From PVC group bacterium (GTDB taxonomy: Bacteria; Verrucomicrobiota; Kiritimatiellia; CAIKKV01; CAITUY01): a stretch of 64,000 nt of DNA. Below the pieces are notes generated by a model. It did no database searches and was not told the DNA's origin. It was given only the letters and a program-made list of their open reading frames with translations. The stretch spans positions 1 to 64,000 of the forward strand of contig CAMBRF010000015.1 of NCBI GenBank assembly GCA_945870225.1, in the 5' to 3' direction. Of the stretch, positions 1 to 8,429 are shown piece by piece; within the stretch, counting starts at the first letter, position 1, and every line of letters begins with the position of its first letter. The position numbers were made by a program, and so were the translations under genes.

Positions 1-776
1 TCCTCCCGCGGACAATAGCAGTGCCCCTCGTCGGTCATCGTTTGCAACAGATAGGAAATCCCGGCCCGCGCCCGGATATCCGACTGGGGCGGCACACCCA
101 GGCTGACCGCGATGCCGTCCGCCGTCTTGAACCCGATGCCCCAGACGTCCTGACAGAGCCGGTAGGGATTCTCACGGACCACGGTTACCGCCTGGGCCCC
201 GTATTGCCGGTGGATGCGCATGGCATGCGCCGGCCCCACTCCGTGCGACTGCAGGAACACCATGATGTCGCGAATCGATTTTTTCTCGATCCAGGATTCC
301 TTGATCATCTCGCGCCGGACCCGGCCGATTCCCTCAACATCCTCCAGCCGCTTGGATTCCTGATCGATGATCTCCAGCGTCTTGTCGCCAAACTCCCGAA
401 CGAGCCGCTCGGCCATGACCTTGCCAATCCCCTTGATCAGCCCGCTGGCAAGAAACCGCTCAATGCCCTGCACCGTCGCAGGCGGGTGGCAGACGATTTG
501 GGTGGCTTGAAACTGGTAACCATGTTGATTATGCTGGACCCATTGCCCCTCCGCCTTAAGGGTCTCGCCTTCCCAGACCGCAGGGCAGGATCCGACCACG
601 ATGACCTCATCCTTCTCCGTCTTGCCCTTCGGGATGACGCCGCACACCGTGTACCCGCTTTCCTCGGAGTGGTAAACAATACGATGCACCCACCCGGACA
701 CCTGTTCCACAACCGCCGGGGCTGGCTCTGCCCCCGCCGTCTCGCGCTTCGCTGTAAAATCAATCTGCTGTTGCAT
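1..776 (-). CDS. recD2: ATP-dependent DNA helicase RecD2, N-terminal part (cut by window edge)
   Basis: The visible 258 residues match the N-terminus of RecD2-type superfamily 1 5'-3' DNA helicases. An OB-like segment (VHRIVYHSEESGYTVCGV) is followed by the helix-hairpin-helix region: GIERFLASGLIKGIGKVMAE, then VEGIGRV, HGVGPAHAMRIHRQYG, ENPYRL and GIGFKTADGIA. RecD2 enzymes act in DNA repair outside RecBCD. The helicase motor with its Walker motifs lies beyond base 1, so activity cannot be judged. The ATG at 774-776 is chosen because the next upstream ATG on this strand is in another frame. It is divergent from the CsgG-like lipoprotein gene across about 100 bp. Confidence 0.9.
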   Translation of the reverse strand, partial: MQQQIDFTAKRETAGAEPAPAVVEQVSGWVHRIVYHSEESGYTVCGVIPKGKTEKDEVIVVGSCPAVWEGETLKAEGQWVQHNQHGYQFQATQIVCHPPATVQGIERFLASGLIKGIGKVMAERLVREFGDKTLEIIDQESKRLEDVEGIGRVRREMIKESWIEKKSIRDIMVFLQSHGVGPAHAMRIHRQYGAQAVTVVRENPYRLCQDVWGIGFKTADGIAVSLGVPPQSDIRARAGISYLLQTMTDEGHCYCPRE

Positions 777-880
777 GAATGGCGGCCATGGTAGGGTTTG
801 TCACCGACACCGTCAAATTCACTTTCATTTTGCGCTCCCGGCCCGATATGGTGTACTAAAGGCCGATACGGAGACCCCCT

Positions 881-1855
881 ATGAAAAGAGTTCACCTTCA
901 AACCTGCGCCCGGCTGACCCGATCAGCCCTCGCGGGCGTCGTCATCCTCGCCCTCACCGGCTGCGTGATGACCCTCGTGGACACGATCCCGTCCCTGCCC
1001 GATAACGTCCATGCCCCCGTGGTGGCCGTCACCTCATTCGAAAACCGGTCCAGTTTTGAAGGCCAATGGAAGCTGGGCGACGGCATGGCCGATGTGCTGG
1101 TCACCGAACTCATCCGTTCCAGGAATTACGCCGTGGTGGAGCGCCAGCACTTTGAAAAATTAGTGAGCGAAATCAACCGCCAGCAAAGCGGGCTGTTCCG
1201 TCCGGAGGGTAAAACGCCCGTCGGCAAGATGAAAGGCGCACAATATCTCATCCGCGGCGTCATCAACGATTTCTCCCAAACCGGCGGCGGCGGGTTGTCC
1301 GTGGCCATCCGGAGTTTTATGTTCCTCGGACACGGTTATAAGGCCCGGGTCTCCCTGACGTTGACCATCGTCGACATCGAAACCGGCCAGATCATCAGCT
1401 CCGTCCAAAGCACCGGCATCGTTCGGACCCGTGAAGCCTACGCGCAAGGCACCTACAAGGGCGTGACGTTTGGCGGCGATATCTTCTTCGCCACCCCTCT
1501 TGGGCAGGCCACCCAGCGGGCCATCCGGAGCGGCGTCCGTGAAATTACCAGTGAAATGCCCCACAACCCCTGGCGCCCCATGATCAGTTGCATCCAGAAT
1601 ACCACCATCATCATCAATGGCGGAAAAGACCGCGACTTCCGTGAAGGAACCGTCTACCTCGTTCGCGGTCCCGCCCAACCCATCACCGACCCCGCCACCG
1701 GCGATGTTCTGACGTTTGTCCCCGGCCCCAAAATCGGGACCCTGAGGATCACTGAGGTCGACGAAAAAGTCTCATTTGCCGTTGCCCTTCAAGGCGGCAA
1801 CTTCGCTCGCGGCCAATGGATGTCCAAGGCCGATCCCAAAGCCAAAGGCCCTTGA
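881..1855 (+). CDS. CsgG-family outer-membrane lipoprotein
   Basis: This 324-residue protein has a lipoprotein signal peptide with lipobox LALTGC (Cys28). A CsgG-like body follows: VVAVTSFENRSSF near residue 50, then LGDGMADVLVTELIRSRNYAVVERQ, a GAQYLIRGVINDFSQ strand region and LTLTIVDIETGQIISS. CsgG proteins form outer-membrane secretion pores for curli, but many CsgG-domain lipoproteins in other phyla have unknown roles, and no curli subunit or CsgE/CsgF gene is visible here. The C-terminal 90 residues (VYLVRGPAQPITDPATGD onward) resemble the small beta domain found in CsgG-like proteins of PVC bacteria. A two-component system follows after 130 bp in the same direction. Confidence 0.8.
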   Translation: MKRVHLQTCARLTRSALAGVVILALTGCVMTLVDTIPSLPDNVHAPVVAVTSFENRSSFEGQWKLGDGMADVLVTELIRSRNYAVVERQHFEKLVSEINRQQSGLFRPEGKTPVGKMKGAQYLIRGVINDFSQTGGGGLSVAIRSFMFLGHGYKARVSLTLTIVDIETGQIISSVQSTGIVRTREAYAQGTYKGVTFGGDIFFATPLGQATQRAIRSGVREITSEMPHNPWRPMISCIQNTTIIINGGKDRDFREGTVYLVRGPAQPITDPATGDVLTFVPGPKIGTLRITEVDEKVSFAVALQGGNFARGQWMSKADPKAKGP

Positions 1856-1878
1856 TCATAGGCTGTTGAGTATTTTCC

Positions 1879-1906
1879 GACTCAGGTTTCAGGTTTCTAA
1901 CTCAGG
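1879..1906. repeat. 28-bp intergenic repeat, copy 1
   Basis: A pyrimidine-rich intergenic element built from GACTCAGGTTTCAGGTTTC units. It matches 14767-14794 with one mismatch in 28 bases. It lies just after the CsgG-like gene. No coding function is apparent. Confidence 0.6.
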
Positions 1907-1988
1907 TCTCCCTTTCTTCCTCTTCCTTCTTGCCTGCCTTTCTCTCTCTGGTATGATTGCGCCAATTTGACACGGTGACAAAACGCCC

Positions 1989-3182
1989 ATGAAGTCTGGT
2001 TTTCTTGATAAGTTGATCGCACGGATTGACCGGCTTGATCCTGGAAGCGTGCAGACGCATTTCCTCCGCCTGGCCAAGGAAAAGGGTCTGCTGGAGACCA
2101 TCTTCCAATCCATTCAGGAAGGGGTGGTCGTACTGGACGGCAGGGGAAACATCACCTACGCCAACAGGGCGGCGGGTAAGTTCATCGGCTTCAGCCATGA
2201 GGAAGTCATCGGCAAACCGATGACGCGGTACCTCCGGGATATCGACTGGAAACGCATCCTCAAGCTCGACACCAGTGAGTGGTCCAAGTTGATCAGCCAC
2301 CAGATCGAGGTGCGTTATCCGGAACATCGGTTCCTCAGTTTCTATGTGGTGCCGCTCTCCGTTGAGGAAAGCGGCGAACGGGGAGCCGTCCTCATCCTTC
2401 GGGATGTTACCCGGGACCGCGAACAGGAGGCCAGCCTGCTGGAATCCGAGCGCCTCAACGCCGTCCGGCTGTTGGCAGCGGGCGTGGCGCATGAGATCGG
2501 CAACCCGCTCAATGCCCTCAACATCCACCTGCAACTGCTGGACCGGGAACTTAAAAAGAACCAGCCAGGCGACCGTGATTCACTGCTCGAACTCGTGGAT
2601 GTCGCCCGCAAGGAGGTGTCCCGCCTCGACCTGATCATCACCCAGTTCCTCCGCGCCATCCGCCCCACCCGCCCCAATCTGACGCAGACACCCATCACGG
2701 TGGCCATCAAGGAGACGCTCGCCCTGCTCAAGCAGGAGATCGAGAACCGCGACATCCATGTTGAATTGGAGTGCCCGCCTTCTTTGCCCACCATCCGGAT
2801 CGACAAGGACCAGATCAAGCAGGCCTTTTTCAATATCACCAAAAACGCCCTGCAAGCCATGCCCGACGGCGGGCTCCTGCGAATTTCCGTAAGCGCCACC
2901 GATCATTTCCTGGCCGTGGCGATCCGGGATAACGGGTCCGGGATCTCGCCCGAGGATTTCGGCAACATCTTCGAACCCTACTACACCACCAAGCAGGGCG
3001 GCTCCGGCCTGGGCCTCATGATCGTCCAGCGAATCATTCAAGATCACGGCGGCCGTATCGATATCAACAGCGAACCGCAGGCGGGCACCACGTTTACCGT
3101 ATTCCTGCCGCTTGACGAGCGCCGCGTCCGCATGCTGAAACCCCACGGCCGCATCAAGCCTGAACTCGAGGACGCCACATGA
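1989..3182 (+). CDS. PAS-domain sensor histidine kinase (NtrB-like)
   Basis: This 397-residue soluble kinase has a PAS domain at about residues 35-145 (SIQEGVVVLDGRGNITYANR). A HisKA dimerisation helix follows, with phospho-acceptor His168 in AAGVAHEIGNPLNALNIHLQ. The HATPase_c domain has an N box (FFNITKNALQAMP), G1 (IRDNGSGISPEDF) and G2 (TTKQGGSGLGLMIV). No transmembrane segment is visible, so the signal is presumably cytoplasmic. The stop codon overlaps the start of the sigma-54 response regulator (ATGA), so the two are almost certainly a cognate pair. The sensed signal is unknown. Confidence 0.93.
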   Translation: MKSGFLDKLIARIDRLDPGSVQTHFLRLAKEKGLLETIFQSIQEGVVVLDGRGNITYANRAAGKFIGFSHEEVIGKPMTRYLRDIDWKRILKLDTSEWSKLISHQIEVRYPEHRFLSFYVVPLSVEESGERGAVLILRDVTRDREQEASLLESERLNAVRLLAAGVAHEIGNPLNALNIHLQLLDRELKKNQPGDRDSLLELVDVARKEVSRLDLIITQFLRAIRPTRPNLTQTPITVAIKETLALLKQEIENRDIHVELECPPSLPTIRIDKDQIKQAFFNITKNALQAMPDGGLLRISVSATDHFLAVAIRDNGSGISPEDFGNIFEPYYTTKQGGSGLGLMIVQRIIQDHGGRIDINSEPQAGTTFTVFLPLDERRVRMLKPHGRIKPELEDAT

Positions 3183-4603
3183 CTGCACGACGCACCTTAT
3201 TAATTGTGGATGATGACAAAAACACCCGCGAAGGACTCAAGCGGGCGCTGCTCCCTTCCTATGAGGTCCTGCTGGCCGAGAGCGCCGAACGCGCCCTACC
3301 CCTTCTCGATGAAAAGGAAATCGATATTGTCCTCTGCGACATCCGCATGTCCGGCATGGACGGACTCGCCCTGCTCCAGCGCATCACCGCCCGGAGCCAT
3401 CCGCCCATCGTGATCATGCTCACCGCCTACGGCAATGTCGAAACCGCCGTCGATGCCATGAAACGGGGCGCCTACGACTTCCTGATGAAACCCGTCAACC
3501 TCGATCACCTCGATATGCTGCTCAAGCGCGCCCTGCGGTCAGGCGAAGTGGAGTCCGAAAACCGCAGCCTGCGCGAGGAACTGGACAACCGTTTCGGGCT
3601 CGAGAGCATCGTGGGCCAGTCCGACACCATGCAGGAGGTCTTCGACATCATCCGTCAGGCGGCCCCCACACAGGCCACCATCCTGATCCAGGGCGAAAGC
3701 GGAACCGGCAAGGAACTAGTGGCCCATGCCATCCATCGTTTAAGCCCGCGTGCCAAGGGCCCCTTCGTGGCGGTCAACTGCGCCGCCCTGTCGCCCACTC
3801 TGCTCGAGAGCGAACTGTTCGGCCACGAAAAGGGATCGTTCACCGGCGCCTCCGAACGCCGGCGGGGACGTTTCGAACTGGCGGACGGCGGCACGCTGCT
3901 ACTGGATGAAATCTCCGAGATCCCGGTCTCCACCCAGGTCAAACTGCTGCGGGTCCTGGAGGAACGAAAGTTTGAACGCGTGGGCGGACACGAAACCCTT
4001 GAGGTGGATATCAGGCTGATCGCCGCCACCAACTCCGACCTGCGGAAACAGGTTGAGGCGGGAAAATTCCGCAGCGATCTCTTCTTCCGGCTGGATGTGG
4101 TCTCCGTCACCCTGCCCCCGTTGCGGACACGTATCGACGACATCCCGCTCCTGTGCTCGCATTTCCTGAAAGACCTGAATGTCCGCAACGGCAAGCAAGT
4201 CGAGGAAATCTCGCCCGACGCCCTGGCCGTCCTCTCCGCCTACCCCTGGCCGGGCAACGTCCGGGAACTTCGCAATGTGCTCGAGCGGATGGTCGTTCTG
4301 GCGCGAGGGACACGGCTGACCATCCGGGATATTCCCCTCACCTTGCGCAGTGCCATGGGCGAGGAAATCCCGCGTCCCGCCTGGCGCAACGAGACCGGCC
4401 GGACTCCGGCCCCCGAATCGATGCAGGAGGCGGAACGGGTTATGATCGAGGCGGCGCTGAAGAAATTCGACAACAACCGCACCAAGGCCGCCGAACAACT
4501 CGGCATCAGCCGGCGGACGCTCCAGCGAAAACTGAAGGAGTACGGGTGCGCCGGGGACGGGGTCACCCCCCTACCGGAAGCCGCTACTTCGCTCGTTTCT
4601 TGA
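3179..4603 (+). CDS. Sigma-54-dependent response regulator (NtrC/AtoC family)
   Basis: This 474-residue activator has a receiver domain with the acidic pocket DDD (residues 11-13), phospho-acceptor Asp54 ([12 protein letters not shown]) and a conserved TAYG/K region. The AAA+ domain has Walker A GESGTGKE, the sigma-54 contact loop in the variant form GSFTGA instead of GAFTGA, Walker B LLLDEI and WPGNVREL. A Fis-type helix-turn-helix ([20 protein letters not shown]) ends the protein. It should activate RpoN promoters when phosphorylated by the adjacent PAS kinase. I found no convincing -24/-12 element in this window, so its targets are probably elsewhere. The 3' end overlaps the convergent TPR gene by 20 bp. 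Confidence 0.94.
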   Translation: MTARRTLLIVDDDKNTREGLKRALLPSYEVLLAESAERALPLLDEKEIDIVLCDIRMSGMDGLALLQRITARSHPPIVIMLTAYGNVETAVDAMKRGAYDFLMKPVNLDHLDMLLKRALRSGEVESENRSLREELDNRFGLESIVGQSDTMQEVFDIIRQAAPTQATILIQGESGTGKELVAHAIHRLSPRAKGPFVAVNCAALSPTLLESELFGHEKGSFTGASERRRGRFELADGGTLLLDEISEIPVSTQVKLLRVLEERKFERVGGHETLEVDIRLIAATNSDLRKQVEAGKFRSDLFFRLDVVSVTLPPLRTRIDDIPLLCSHFLKDLNVRNGKQVEEISPDALAVLSAYPWPGNVRELRNVLERMVVLARGTRLTIRDIPLTLRSAMGEEIPRPAWRNETGRTPAPESMQEAERVMIEAALKKFDNNRTKAAEQLGISRRTLQRKLKEYGCAGDGVTPLPEAATSLVS

Positions 4604-5663
4604 TCCGCGACATGATCAGCGCCACCCTCAGGCTGTTCTCCAGATCCGCATCCCCGGGTAATCCCAGTTCCAGCGCCCGTCGATAATATTGCTGCGCCGT
4701 AACCGGATCGGAGGGCGACACCGATAACAGAATCTGGGCCATGTTATAGTTGGCTTCGGGCGAGCGGGGATCGATGGCCACGGCCTTCTCCATGGCCACC
4801 CGTGCATCACCCACCCTGCCCAGCCCCATGTAGGCCGTGCCCAGGGTCAGCAGCGCATTCGCCTGGGTCGCCCCGGGAACGTCAAACGGCTTTAAGACGT
4901 TTACCGCCTCATCAAACCGCCCCGACTGGCAGGCCGCCACGCCCAGAAGAACGATCAGATCGGCATCAACTGAAATCACCTCACGCGCTTCCTTTAAAAG
5001 TTTCAAGGCGCCGGCATTATCACCCGACTCCATCAGGCGGCGGGCTTCGTTCCGGATTGTAACCGCAACCGTTTTGCCGGTCTGATTCGTGGAGGCCGAC
5101 TCCAACCCGCGCCCAACCCGCGCCTCCAACCGGGCCACCCGGCGCAGCAGGGACTGATTCGCCCGTTCCGCATCATCCCGTTCCGCGCGAATACGGTCCA
5201 CTTCCCGGTTGGCCGCCATCTCAGCCGCCCCCCCCCCCAGGGGATCAGGTGTGGTCGCCAGCATCTTCTTGAAGGTCTCAAGCTCTTGGAGCAACCGGGC
5301 AAGTCGGGCGACCGCATTCGTGTCCGCCAGTCTCACCCCGGCGACGGGCTTATCATCAGGAGTCTTCACCGGATCGAGTTTGGCCAGTGCATTCTGGCAG
5401 TCAGCCACCCGGAACCCAACCGCATCCCCCTGCCAGCCGGGATACTCCGCCTGCAGCCGGCCATAAAGACCCAGGGCCTCCCGGTAGGATTGCACCGCCT
5501 CGGCCGTCTTGTTATCGGAACGAGCCAATTCCGCCTCCACCACCGCCCGATAGGCCTGCCGCAGAAGATCACTTGAAGTCGAGGGCCTGTTCGTCTGTCC
5601 CAGAGCGCTCCCCGCTATCAGCATGATCCCGATCGTGATTCGCCCAAGTTGCCACCGTGCCAT
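4584..5663 (-). CDS. Secreted TPR-repeat protein
   Basis: A 359-residue protein with an N-terminal signal peptide (GRITIGIMLIAGSALGQ), predicted to be exported. The first half has a helical segment (QAYRAVVEAELARSDNKTAE) and a likely coiled coil (NREVDRIRAERDDAERANQS). The second half has TPR units such as LLVLLGVAACQSGRFDEAV-like and LLTLGTAYMGLGRVGDARVA, then AIDPRSPEANYNMAQILL. The start at 5663 is preferred over an in-frame ATG at 5732 because GGGAGGAG lies just upstream and the signal peptide begins here. Its partner is unknown. It is convergent with the response regulator. Confidence 0.8.
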   Translation of the reverse strand: MARWQLGRITIGIMLIAGSALGQTNRPSTSSDLLRQAYRAVVEAELARSDNKTAEAVQSYREALGLYGRLQAEYPGWQGDAVGFRVADCQNALAKLDPVKTPDDKPVAGVRLADTNAVARLARLLQELETFKKMLATTPDPLGGGAAEMAANREVDRIRAERDDAERANQSLLRRVARLEARVGRGLESASTNQTGKTVAVTIRNEARRLMESGDNAGALKLLKEAREVISVDADLIVLLGVAACQSGRFDEAVNVLKPFDVPGATQANALLTLGTAYMGLGRVGDARVAMEKAVAIDPRSPEANYNMAQILLSVSPSDPVTAQQYYRRALELGLPGDADLENSLRVALIMSRIKKRAK

Positions 5664-5792
5664 AAAAAAACTCCTCCCGCTCGTGTCTCTCAATAACGGC
5701 GGCATTGTCCGCCAAATACCGCTCCACTTCAAGACCTAGCACAGATCCCTGCGGAATACCCGGGCGGCAAGCGAGGCTCCTCTCCCTGCCGC

Positions 5793-6776
5793 CTACGCCA
5801 GGGGCTGCCCAAAAACCCAATCCACCACGGACTCATACTGATCGTAAGAACTGCGGCGAATCCGGGCCAGCACAGCCCCGGGGTCCGCAAACGACCGCGA
5901 CAGGTAGTCCCATTGTTCCATCATCTTGTCCCGCTGATGCCTGGCGCCGCTCATCATCCGGCCATAGCCATCAAAGAGCAGACCATGGAACTTGATGAGT
6001 TGCCCGCGGCGGACCGCAACCGACAGCGGGGGCGCTCCCTTGAGCAGGGCCGGAAGAAAGGGATTGCCCAACGCCCCCCGTCCCACCATCCAGGAGGCGG
6101 TCCCGGGCAGTTTCCGCCGCCGTTCGGAAAATTCCGCCACATGGGTGATATCCCCGTTGAACACAAAAGGATGCCGGCATAAAGCCAGTACCTGGGCGGC
6201 CCGCTCCATGTCCACAGCCCCGTCATACATCTGGTCGGCCGTCCGGGCATGCAGAATCACCCGGGCCAGGGGATAACGGTTAAGAACCTCCATGACCGCT
6301 ACAAATTCGTCCGGATCATGATATCCCAACCGCAGTTTAACAGAGAGTCGCACCGGGGCATCCTTCAGGACGTCCGCAAGGATGGCATCTATCCGATTCG
6401 GCTCGGACAGAAGTCCCGCGCCACGCCCGCGGCCAACCACCGCGGGATGGGGACAGCCCAGATTCCAGTTCACCTCTTCATGGCCGACGTCGCGCAACTC
6501 GCGTAAGACGGCGGAAAAGGTTGGCGGATGATTCGTCAGCACTTGCGGGCAAACCGGCATGCATCGATTGCGATCCGGGGCCAGCTGCTGCAGCTCAACC
6601 GGCCGCAGGGAATGTCCCTGCTTGAGCGGCACAAACGGGGCCACGGCCTCATCGAACCCGCCGAAACAACCGGCGAAAGCCTCACGGTAAACAACATCCG
6701 TCACACCCCGAATCGGGGCCAGTATGAGCCTGACCTTGTCCGCTAAGGAATCCCGTTCGTTGTTCGTAGAGGTCAT
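5793..6776 (-). CDS. tRNA-dihydrouridine synthase family protein
   Basis: A 327-residue FMN-dependent TIM-barrel protein of the Dus family, which reduces uridine to dihydrouridine in the tRNA D-loop. Visible hallmarks are LILAPIRGVTDVVYREA near the start, EEVNWNLGCPHP with the catalytic Cys, SVKLRLGYHDPDEF with the FMN-contacting Lys, VILHARTADQMY with the conserved His-Ala-Arg, FNGDI and VGRGALGNPFL. The subfamily (A, B or C) cannot be fixed by eye; the length and VNWNLGCPHP pattern are nearest DusC. The TPR gene follows on the same strand after 129 bp. Confidence 0.88.
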   Translation of the reverse strand: MTSTNNERDSLADKVRLILAPIRGVTDVVYREAFAGCFGGFDEAVAPFVPLKQGHSLRPVELQQLAPDRNRCMPVCPQVLTNHPPTFSAVLRELRDVGHEEVNWNLGCPHPAVVGRGRGAGLLSEPNRIDAILADVLKDAPVRLSVKLRLGYHDPDEFVAVMEVLNRYPLARVILHARTADQMYDGAVDMERAAQVLALCRHPFVFNGDITHVAEFSERRRKLPGTASWMVGRGALGNPFLPALLKGAPPLSVAVRRGQLIKFHGLLFDGYGRMMSGARHQRDKMMEQWDYLSRSFADPGAVLARIRRSSYDQYESVVDWVFGQPLA

Positions 6777-6801
6777 ATCATGAGAGGTTACGGCGGCGAT
6801 C

Positions 6802-8163
6802 CTACACGCGCTTGTGCTTCCATTTTCCCTGTTGGAACCAGAAGGCCACCATCAGGCCGTTGGCCGTCATGGCCACCGCCACAGACCACCAGATACCGTC
6901 GGTGGCCGGGGTGAAATAGCGGGGCAGAATGATCGCCAGTGGAACCTGCAACCCCCAGAGGCCGAGAATCGTGGTCACCATCGGCGACAGGGTATCACCC
7001 GCCCCCTGAAGGGCCCGGCCCAGCACGATGGAAAAGGCCGCCGGTATGTAAAAAAGTGACACCACCCGCAAGTACCGGACCCCCATGGCCACCACGTCGG
7101 GCGAAGCATCGAAAAGGCCCATCAGCGGGGCTGCCCAGACCATCAGGATCACAGCCGACCCGAGCATGATCGCCGCATCCATCCATGCGGCCAACCAGGC
7201 CACCCGTTCGGCCCGGTCCGGACGGCCGGCCCCGAGATTCTGCCCCACCATGGTCGCGGCGGCATTACCCAAAACAAAGCCCGGCATCAGCATAAGCATG
7301 TGGAATCGCATGCCGATTCCATAGGCGGCCACGACCACCGTGCCAAATCCTGCCACCACCCTCATCAGCACGGCGCTCATCAGGCTGCGCGACAACATCT
7401 GCCCGGAACTGGGGATACCGATCAGCATCAACCGCCGGACAATGTCCATCCGCGGCCGCCAATGGTGGGTGTGGATCCGGATTCCGGCTGATCCGCTGAC
7501 CAGGACGCGCAGCACCAGTCCCGCCGCCACCGCCTGGGCCAACACGGTGGCCAGGGCCGCGCCCCGAACCCCCATGCCGGGCACTCCCAACAGACCGAAA
7601 ATGAAAATCGGATCGAGAATGAGGTTCAACAGGTTTGCCAGCAGCATCGCCATCATGGGCACCATCGTGTTGCCCGAGGCCTGGAGAATACTATTGCCAA
7701 TGAACAAGACAAAAACCGTAAAACTGCCCAGAAAAGAAATACCCATGTAATCCGCGCCCAATCGCACCACCTCATCGCTCCCGCCCAGCAGTCGGCATAG
7801 CCCTTCGGAAGCGAACCATCCGGCCACACCCAACAGCAGTCCGCACACCAGGGCCACAATCAGGGATTGTCCACCCACTTCCGCGGCCTCCGTCCGCTGA
7901 CCCGCTCCGATAAGGCGGGAGACCAGAGCCACCGTGCCAGTGGAAAGCCCCATGACCACAGGAAAAAGCATCATCAGCAGGGTTCCACCCATCGCCAACG
8001 CTGCCACGGCGTCGGACCCGAGCCGGCCAACCCAGAAGAGATCGATGATGCTCTGGGCGTTCTGCAGCGTGGTGCTGATGAACATGGGGCCGGCCAGCCT
8101 CATCAGCGTGCGCATCAGGGGCCCCTGCGTCAGGTCATTTCGGGATGGAAGAGTTGCCGTCAT
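6802..8163 (-). CDS. MATE-family multidrug/toxin efflux transporter
   Basis: A 453-residue polytopic inner-membrane protein with about 12 hydrophobic segments in two homologous halves, the usual length for MATE (NorM/DinF) exporters. Family-typical stretches include MRLAGPMFISTTLQNAQSII, LFWVGRLGSDAVAALAMGG and, in the second half, the VGQNLGAGRPDRA loop. These carriers couple drug or metabolite export to Na+ or H+ entry; the substrate cannot be inferred. It ends close to the Dus gene start on the same strand, so the two may be co-transcribed. Confidence 0.92.
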   Translation of the reverse strand: MTATLPSRNDLTQGPLMRTLMRLAGPMFISTTLQNAQSIIDLFWVGRLGSDAVAALAMGGTLLMMLFPVVMGLSTGTVALVSRLIGAGQRTEAAEVGGQSLIVALVCGLLLGVAGWFASEGLCRLLGGSDEVVRLGADYMGISFLGSFTVFVLFIGNSILQASGNTMVPMMAMLLANLLNLILDPIFIFGLLGVPGMGVRGAALATVLAQAVAAGLVLRVLVSGSAGIRIHTHHWRPRMDIVRRLMLIGIPSSGQMLSRSLMSAVLMRVVAGFGTVVVAAYGIGMRFHMLMLMPGFVLGNAAATMVGQNLGAGRPDRAERVAWLAAWMDAAIMLGSAVILMVWAAPLMGLFDASPDVVAMGVRYLRVVSLFYIPAAFSIVLGRALQGAGDTLSPMVTTILGLWGLQVPLAIILPRYFTPATDGIWWSVAVAMTANGLMVAFWFQQGKWKHKRV

Positions 8164-8219
8164 GAGGGGGGCAGTATACGGCTGGACGGGTAACCAGCAA
8201 AGCGGAAAGCCGAATCCAC

Positions 8220-8248
8220 TTGAGAACGGACGTTTCCTTTGCTATCTA
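8220..8248 (+). promoter_or_regulatory. Candidate sigma-70 promoter of tRNA-Leu
   Basis: TTGAGA (8220-8225), a 17-bp spacer, then TATCTA (8243-8248). It is placed 12 bp before the tRNA 5' end. The -10 match is poor; support comes mainly from position and spacing. Confidence 0.35.
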
Positions 8249-8260
8249 CGCCCACACCAC

Positions 8261-8345
8261 GGGCGAGTGGTGAAATTGGCAGACACGCAAGACTTAGGAT
8301 CTTGTGCCGCAAGGCTTGCGGGTTCAAGTCCCGCCTCGCCCACCA
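8261..8345 (+). tRNA. tRNA-Leu (anticodon TAG)
   Basis: An 85-nt tRNA with encoded CCA. The acceptor GGGCGAG pairs with CTCGCCC. The anticodon stem-loop CAAGA-CTTAGGA-TCTTG gives TAG, which reads CUN leucine codons. The long variable arm and the D-loop beginning TGGTGAAATTGGCAGAC are typical of tRNA-Leu. The T arm is GCGGG-TTCAAGT-CCCGC. A sugar catabolic operon starts 85 bp downstream. I found no second copy of the tRNA 3' end that would mark an integration site. Confidence 0.97.
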
Positions 8346-8429
8346 GACTCTGGAACAGCGTCGAAGAAGGCGTTGCAGGCCCGCTAAGTTCAGCCCAAGC
8401 TTGGGTAATCTCGCGCCGGAAGGCTGGGA

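Noticed and set aside
3179-4603. A sigma-54 promoter for the response regulator's own targets
   Set aside because: I looked for GG-N10-GC type -24/-12 elements in the intergenic regions and saw none convincing.
8261-8345. tRNA-Leu as an island attachment site
   Set aside because: No direct repeat of its 3' end and no integrase were found downstream.
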